Shown one piece after another: positions 40,467 through 44,736 of a stretch of 44,736 nucleotides of DNA. The stretch spans positions 1-44,736 of IMG/VR virus record IMGVR_UViG_3300025030_000191, one strand, 5' to 3'. The stretch comes from a virus. Made by a program: the position numbers and the translations under genes. How positions within the stretch are numbered: the stretch's first letter is position 1; each line of letters begins with the position of its first letter. The notes below the pieces were generated by a model, which saw only the letters and a list, made by a program, of their open reading frames with translations, was not told where the DNA came from and searched no databases.

Positions 40467-41693
40467 ATGCGCTTTGAGCAGGTTTTCTATACTTCACTGG
40501 ACAATGTTGTCAGATACCTAAAGGCCCAGCCACTAAATCTTGGGGGGTATACTACCTCGTCTGGCAGCGGTGGCGGACCACCGGGTGGTTTCATCGGATA
40601 CCTTCCTCAAACGAGGGTAGCCTATGATGAGGCAGAGCTTTCTTCAGAAGACATACCCGTAAGTGGGGCATCAATCTTAGACAATCTAAATCATATTAGA
40701 TACAGGATTGATGATATCGAAGCTACTGCTAATGGTATAATTGTTGAGAATAACGATGTAATTGTCTCTTCTGGGGTTACGATTCTTGATTTCTCCACAC
40801 AATTTACTATTACAGACGTTGGAGATAGACAAGTTACGATTGGGCTAACAACCTCTTCTGGCACTACTCAATCCGGTGTATTTAATGAGGAGCTTGGTAT
40901 ACAAGTACCCGGAACCAGCTTTACAACGCTAAATGAATTCATCCCGGGTACTTTACAAGTTTATTATAATGGTGTAAGACAAGGTCCAGATAAGTACACA
41001 GAAACCGGAACAACCGCTTTTACCGTACTATTTGATACTTATGAAGGGGATAATTTATTCGTAGATTACGAGGTAACAGCCTCTGGAAGTATTGGTCATA
41101 CTCACAGTGATTACGTTACTTATGAGTACCTTTATTCTGGATATTATACACAAGAGGATACAGACCTCTTACTGGCTTTAAAGAGTAATACTGGACACAC
41201 TCACGTTTTAGCTGATATTGAAGATTACGACTCGGCTAATACTTACTTAAACGGAGTAGCTGTCAGTGGTGTTCCAGAAGACACCCAGGTTTTAGCTTAT
41301 CAAGAATCTAGTAATACCTGGACCCCGAGATATGTAACAGTAAATCAGCAGTATCTTCTCACCATAGAGGGGGCTTACCTTTCTACTAGCCACGCTGGGA
41401 TTAAACCGATCCGAATCTACGCTCACGATGTAACCGGAGCGACTGTTGATGAAATCTTTTGTGCAGTAAATACCGCCCCAGCTACATCACTTGTTAGACT
41501 CGATGTACTTAAGAACGGTGTATCAATTCTCACCTCTTATTTAGATATTGCGGTTGGAGAATATACAGCCTCAACCACGGATATTGCTACGGCAACTTTT
41601 TCAAAAGACGATTATTTTCAGATTCAATTAGTTTCCGGAGATACAGTTGCATCGGATCTTACAGTTCACATTAGATTTTCATGGAAGGCATAA
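40467..41693 (+). CDS. Tail fibre protein with HxH motifs
   Basis: 408 aa. After a glycine/serine/proline linker (residues about 32-44) come beta-rich repeats, two GHTH motifs near residues 209 (GHTHSDYV) and 242 (GHTHVLADI), and a beta-sandwich-like end (YLLTIEGAYLSTSHAGIKPI; FSKDDYFQIQLVSGDTVASD). GHTH pairs resemble the iron-binding HxH of T4 gp37 fibres, where three chains coordinate a metal. The role is host recognition or fibre shaft. Confidence 0.7.
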   Translation: MRFEQVFYTSLDNVVRYLKAQPLNLGGYTTSSGSGGGPPGGFIGYLPQTRVAYDEAELSSEDIPVSGASILDNLNHIRYRIDDIEATANGIIVENNDVIVSSGVTILDFSTQFTITDVGDRQVTIGLTTSSGTTQSGVFNEELGIQVPGTSFTTLNEFIPGTLQVYYNGVRQGPDKYTETGTTAFTVLFDTYEGDNLFVDYEVTASGSIGHTHSDYVTYEYLYSGYYTQEDTDLLLALKSNTGHTHVLADIEDYDSANTYLNGVAVSGVPEDTQVLAYQESSNTWTPRYVTVNQQYLLTIEGAYLSTSHAGIKPIRIYAHDVTGATVDEIFCAVNTAPATSLVRLDVLKNGVSILTSYLDIAVGEYTASTTDIATATFSKDDYFQIQLVSGDTVASDLTVHIRFSWKA

Positions 41694-42701
41694 ATGCTTA
41701 GATTTATAGATTCATTTGATGATAGAGCTACGGCTGCGGTTGGAACAAAATATAATTCCACAACCGGGACATTCAACATCTCCGGTAGTTATGGTAGAAA
41801 TGGTACCTCTGGGATTTTATCCCCAGGTTCTTCGGGCGCAGGCTTGTTTAAAACACTGGATAATCAGTCTGTATGGGTTATTGGTATGGCTTTTTACCCA
41901 ACCAGTTTTTCTACCAGAAATGATCTAATCGTAGCAAAAGATGCTGGAACAGACCAGTATTCTCTTCAGCTAAATACAGACGGGACCTTGTCTGTTTATA
42001 ACGGTTTCGGTACAGGTCAAACTCTTTTAGGAACTACTTCTAATGCTGTAAGTTTGAATACTTGGTACTATATTGAGCTCTATGTTACAGTAAGTGCATC
42101 GGTTGGAACGTGTGAAGTTCGAATTAACGGTGTTTCTGGGTTATCCCTTACCGGAGTTAATACAGCTAAGACCGGGAACAGTTATGCCAATAGTTTTGGT
42201 TTATTTGGTGCACCTGGCTACTATGATGATCTCTATATCTTTGATGGTTCTGGAACAATTAATAAGGACTTTATTGGGGATGCCAGGGTAGAATGTCTTC
42301 GACCTTCTGGTACGGGACTAAAAGCTGAATGGACGCCAGTACCTTCTGGAAGCCAAAACTGGGAAAATGTTGATGATACCACTCCTGATGATGATACTAC
42401 TTATAATCACACTACAATCTCAGGTTATACTGATCTCTATACATTTTCTGATCTAGTTACTACCTCTGGAAGCATTTATGGAACCCAAGTAAATATTTAT
42501 GCAAAGAAAGACGATGCTGGTTCCAGAACCGCCGTTCCCGTTTTCTATGTTGAAACCACAGAATATGATGGGTCTAGTTTTTCTCCTGGAGATACCTATA
42601 CTTTTTCTTGTATCACACAAGAAACAGACCCCTCTACCTCTTCTTGGTGGACAGTTTCTGGTATTAATAATTCTCAATACGGTCTCAAATTGGTGTCTTA
42701 A
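41694..42701 (+). CDS. Tail protein with concanavalin/LamG-like domain
   Basis: 335 aa. Residues about 1-200 look like a jelly-roll lectin/LamG domain (SVWVIGMAFYPTSFSTRNDL; NTWYYIELYVTVSASVGTCE; YYDDLYIFDGSG). The C-terminal half is an additional beta domain. It directly follows the fibre gene and likely helps bind cell-surface glycans. The first base of the next gene overlaps its stop. Confidence 0.65.
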   Translation: MLRFIDSFDDRATAAVGTKYNSTTGTFNISGSYGRNGTSGILSPGSSGAGLFKTLDNQSVWVIGMAFYPTSFSTRNDLIVAKDAGTDQYSLQLNTDGTLSVYNGFGTGQTLLGTTSNAVSLNTWYYIELYVTVSASVGTCEVRINGVSGLSLTGVNTAKTGNSYANSFGLFGAPGYYDDLYIFDGSGTINKDFIGDARVECLRPSGTGLKAEWTPVPSGSQNWENVDDTTPDDDTTYNHTTISGYTDLYTFSDLVTTSGSIYGTQVNIYAKKDDAGSRTAVPVFYVETTEYDGSSFSPGDTYTFSCITQETDPSTSSWWTVSGINNSQYGLKLVS

Positions 42702-42958
42702 TGTCAGTTTTTAATTCTTCTACCTCCATCGAGGCTCTTATAATCCCTGCAACCAGGACAATAAGAAACAGTAGCACCTCATTTGAGGTCTTATCTGTTC
42801 CTGAACCCTCGGCTAGGATTAGTGAGCTTAGTTTTGAGGTTTTATATATCTTAGAGAACTATTCTATTTTACACCTCAGCCAAGAAACCCTTGAGGTGTT
42901 GATACATAATGCAGGGCAGCTTCGTAGAATCTATGGGCCAGCAGCCCAGGCGGTATAG
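42701..42958 (+). CDS. Short tail-associated protein with four S-x-E-x-L repeats
   Basis: 85 aa, built from four imperfect units: STSIEALIIP (7-16), STSFEVLSVP (25-34), ELSFEVLYIL (42-51) and QETLEVLIHN (61-70), spaced 17-19 residues. Many phages carry short tail genes with similar A-R-V-S-x-x-x-x-E-V-L repeats, which this resembles. A tail or baseplate role is inferred from its neighbours; the biochemical role is unknown. Confidence 0.6.
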   Translation: MSVFNSSTSIEALIIPATRTIRNSSTSFEVLSVPEPSARISELSFEVLYILENYSILHLSQETLEVLIHNAGQLRRIYGPAAQAV

Positions 42959-42960
42959 GT

Positions 42961-44736
42961 ATGACAGCAGAGCTAATAAGAGCAAAATATCAAATACTAG
43001 AAGGCAGCATCTCTCCAGCTCTTCTTGAGGTTACAAACAGCCCGGAAGAGGGGTGGGCTGCTATTTATGATGTGGATACGGGGTCTTTCTCTTGGGTATC
43101 GGTTGTTACAGGCAGTGGTTCAATGGCTGGTGGGGGAGTAATAGTCACAGGTGGGTTTACCGGGACGTTGCCAGCAGATGGAACACTTGCACTGCTAGAA
43201 GAAGAAAATATCTTTACCGCCGCTCAAAAAATCAATCTCGCTTCTGTTTCCGCCATGATAATTGAGCAAAGCGGCGTTGTGGACAACGTTTTGGTGGTGG
43301 ACACTATCAACGGGCGAGTGGCGATTAACATAGCGCCCACAGTAGGGGCGTTTGCCGTAAATGGCACAAGCTACTTGGGATCAACCGCTAATGCTACTGC
43401 CGTAGCTGTCACGGGGAAAACATCTTTCTCCGGACAGGTCACTACCTCGTCTGGAGCGAACGCCGTCAATTTCTTTGATGGGTATGCGTACTCAGGTGCT
43501 GGTAGCCAGCACATGAATACGTTTTTTAGAAACTATACTGTTGCTGGTCAATCAACCATACAGGAGTTTGGTTCAATCTACACCGTCCTATATCACTCGG
43601 CTGGATTTACTTTGCCCGAATGGAAGGGAATTGAGACTGGCGCAGCGTATGTAAGTGGAGCGGGTTCGGTAATTGACGAGGCATGGGCCATCGATTGTAG
43701 TTTGCCAGCGTGTAGTGATGGTGGTACTGTCGGTATTGCAGCAGGTGTGCATATTGGTGCTAGGTCGGTAACAGGGATAACCAGCTCGTATGCAATTTAC
43801 TCGTTACTGACTAGACCATCTCTTTTCTCAAGTACAATTCAAATTAATGATGGTGTTGGTGTAGGATTTGATATCTGGCGTGATGGTGGGCAAACCTCAA
43901 ACAGAATAACCGCATATCAAGATTCCGCCACATCGGGAGCAAACACTTATTACAGGTTCGCTAGAGGCTCGTTGGCAACCCCCGCAAGCGTACAATCCAG
44001 TGATGTTATTTATAATAATATCGGATATGGATATATTGATGGGGATTTCAGAGAAATAAGCAACATCAGAGCCAGTATATCTGGTACTCCCTCTGCTACA
44101 AACTACTCATCGGCCTTACTTTTAAGAATTGTAAAAACCAACGAGATTGCGTTATCTACCGTCCTTAGGTTTGACCCGACAGGCAATGCCACATTTGGAT
44201 CATCGGCTGGCACGGGCGACTATAGAATTTATATCAGCGGGATCACAAACGCATCTTCCTACACGGGGACTGGGTCCTTTACCGTCACAACAAACGGGGC
44301 AAAATTCAACTGCTATGAAGACGACGTAGCGACCGCAGACGCCTATTTCAAGTTGACCAATGCCACCGGTGGGGCTGGATTATTTACCCCTCTATTGACA
44401 ACAAAAGGGAATCGAACGGGCAGTGCAGCAAACAACCAGTTCGTAGCCGACAGCAATTCCGACCTGGTAACTGACACTGGCGAGGTGCTGAATATCTCAC
44501 TGCGAGCGGCAAACGTAGCGGTTGCAAACCGCCCCTTGCTAACAATCAGCAACTATACCACGACCCACTTAAGGATGGACGTTGGAGGAAATGTTATTAT
44601 CGGGGGTGGAGCGGCAGCACCGGCAGCAAAGCTACATTCCCTGGCGATTACTGAGCAATTGCGGTTGGGGTATGACGCTGCAAACTACGCCAGTTTTACG
44701 GTGGCAGCAGCGGGTGGGCTGACGATTGCCACAGTT
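42961..44736 (+). CDS. Tail fibre / receptor-binding protein, partial at right edge
   Basis: An uninterrupted frame from ATG 42961 to the last base (592 codons, no stop), so the gene continues beyond the window. The N-terminal 60 residues (TAELIRAKYQILEGSISPAL) match the style of the previous gene and are AT-rich. From about 43130 the coding is richer in G/C, with codons GCG, GGC, GTG and CGA, and contains fibre-like segments (LLEEENIFTAAQKINLAS, glycine/serine/threonine-rich repeats). The C-terminal end reads YASFTVAAAGGLTIATV. A receptor-binding fibre with an exchanged distal part is likely. Confidence 0.75.
   Translation, partial: MTAELIRAKYQILEGSISPALLEVTNSPEEGWAAIYDVDTGSFSWVSVVTGSGSMAGGGVIVTGGFTGTLPADGTLALLEEENIFTAAQKINLASVSAMIIEQSGVVDNVLVVDTINGRVAINIAPTVGAFAVNGTSYLGSTANATAVAVTGKTSFSGQVTTSSGANAVNFFDGYAYSGAGSQHMNTFFRNYTVAGQSTIQEFGSIYTVLYHSAGFTLPEWKGIETGAAYVSGAGSVIDEAWAIDCSLPACSDGGTVGIAAGVHIGARSVTGITSSYAIYSLLTRPSLFSSTIQINDGVGVGFDIWRDGGQTSNRITAYQDSATSGANTYYRFARGSLATPASVQSSDVIYNNIGYGYIDGDFREISNIRASISGTPSATNYSSALLLRIVKTNEIALSTVLRFDPTGNATFGSSAGTGDYRIYISGITNASSYTGTGSFTVTTNGAKFNCYEDDVATADAYFKLTNATGGAGLFTPLLTTKGNRTGSAANNQFVADSNSDLVTDTGEVLNISLRAANVAVANRPLLTISNYTTTHLRMDVGGNVIIGGGAAAPAAKLHSLAITEQLRLGYDAANYASFTVAAAGGLTIATV

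Overview
The window is about 44.7 kb of a tailed bacteriophage genome, open at both ends. The only virion tube protein is one tail-tube-like product next to a 1,527-residue tape measure, and no sheath gene is seen, so a long non-contractile (siphovirus) tail is most likely. The host is a bacterium, because the control region carries textbook TTGACA/TATAAT promoters, but nothing in the window names the host. No integrase, lysis gene, tRNA or CRISPR array is seen. Most of the sequence is AT-rich; the exceptions are the capsid, decoration and tail-tube genes and the last tail gene.

Layout. From 9921 down to 1 (minus strand) lies a closely packed replication and recombination module: family A DNA polymerase, RecA, a zinc-containing ssDNA-binding protein, several small proteins, a DnaB helicase, a Holliday-junction-resolvase-like nuclease, a Cas4/RecB-like nuclease with four cysteines placed for an Fe-S cluster, a helix-turn-helix regulator, and a DEDD 3'-5' exonuclease that runs off the left edge and is split by an intein. 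At 9922-10199 is the divergent control region: two tandem leftward consensus promoters, one rightward promoter, a 20-bp perfect palindrome and an inverted repeat inside one promoter spacer.

From 10200 to the right edge everything is on the plus strand. First come three small zinc-finger or coiled-coil proteins. Next is an eight-gene cassette of glycan-type enzymes (ATP-grasp, HAD, TylF-like and FkbM-like methyltransferases, DegT aminotransferase, two glycosyltransferase-like proteins and a small partner). It overlaps gene to gene straight into the large terminase. The terminase is split by a second intein inside its Walker A motif. Then follow portal, protease/scaffold, decoration, major capsid, connectors (with a GT4 glycosyltransferase inserted among them), tail terminator, tail tube, a tail assembly chaperone with a -1 frameshift, tape measure, two related baseplate-hub proteins and several tail fibre proteins. 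The last fibre is cut by the right edge.

How it works together. Leftward transcription makes the DNA replication and recombination machinery; rightward transcription makes the virion and probably sugars attached to it or to the host surface. Hairpins after the capsid and tail-tube genes, along with their distinct codon use, suggest that dosage is set by partial termination and translational selection. Splicing of two inteins, each sitting in an active-site motif, is needed to make a working exonuclease and packaging motor.
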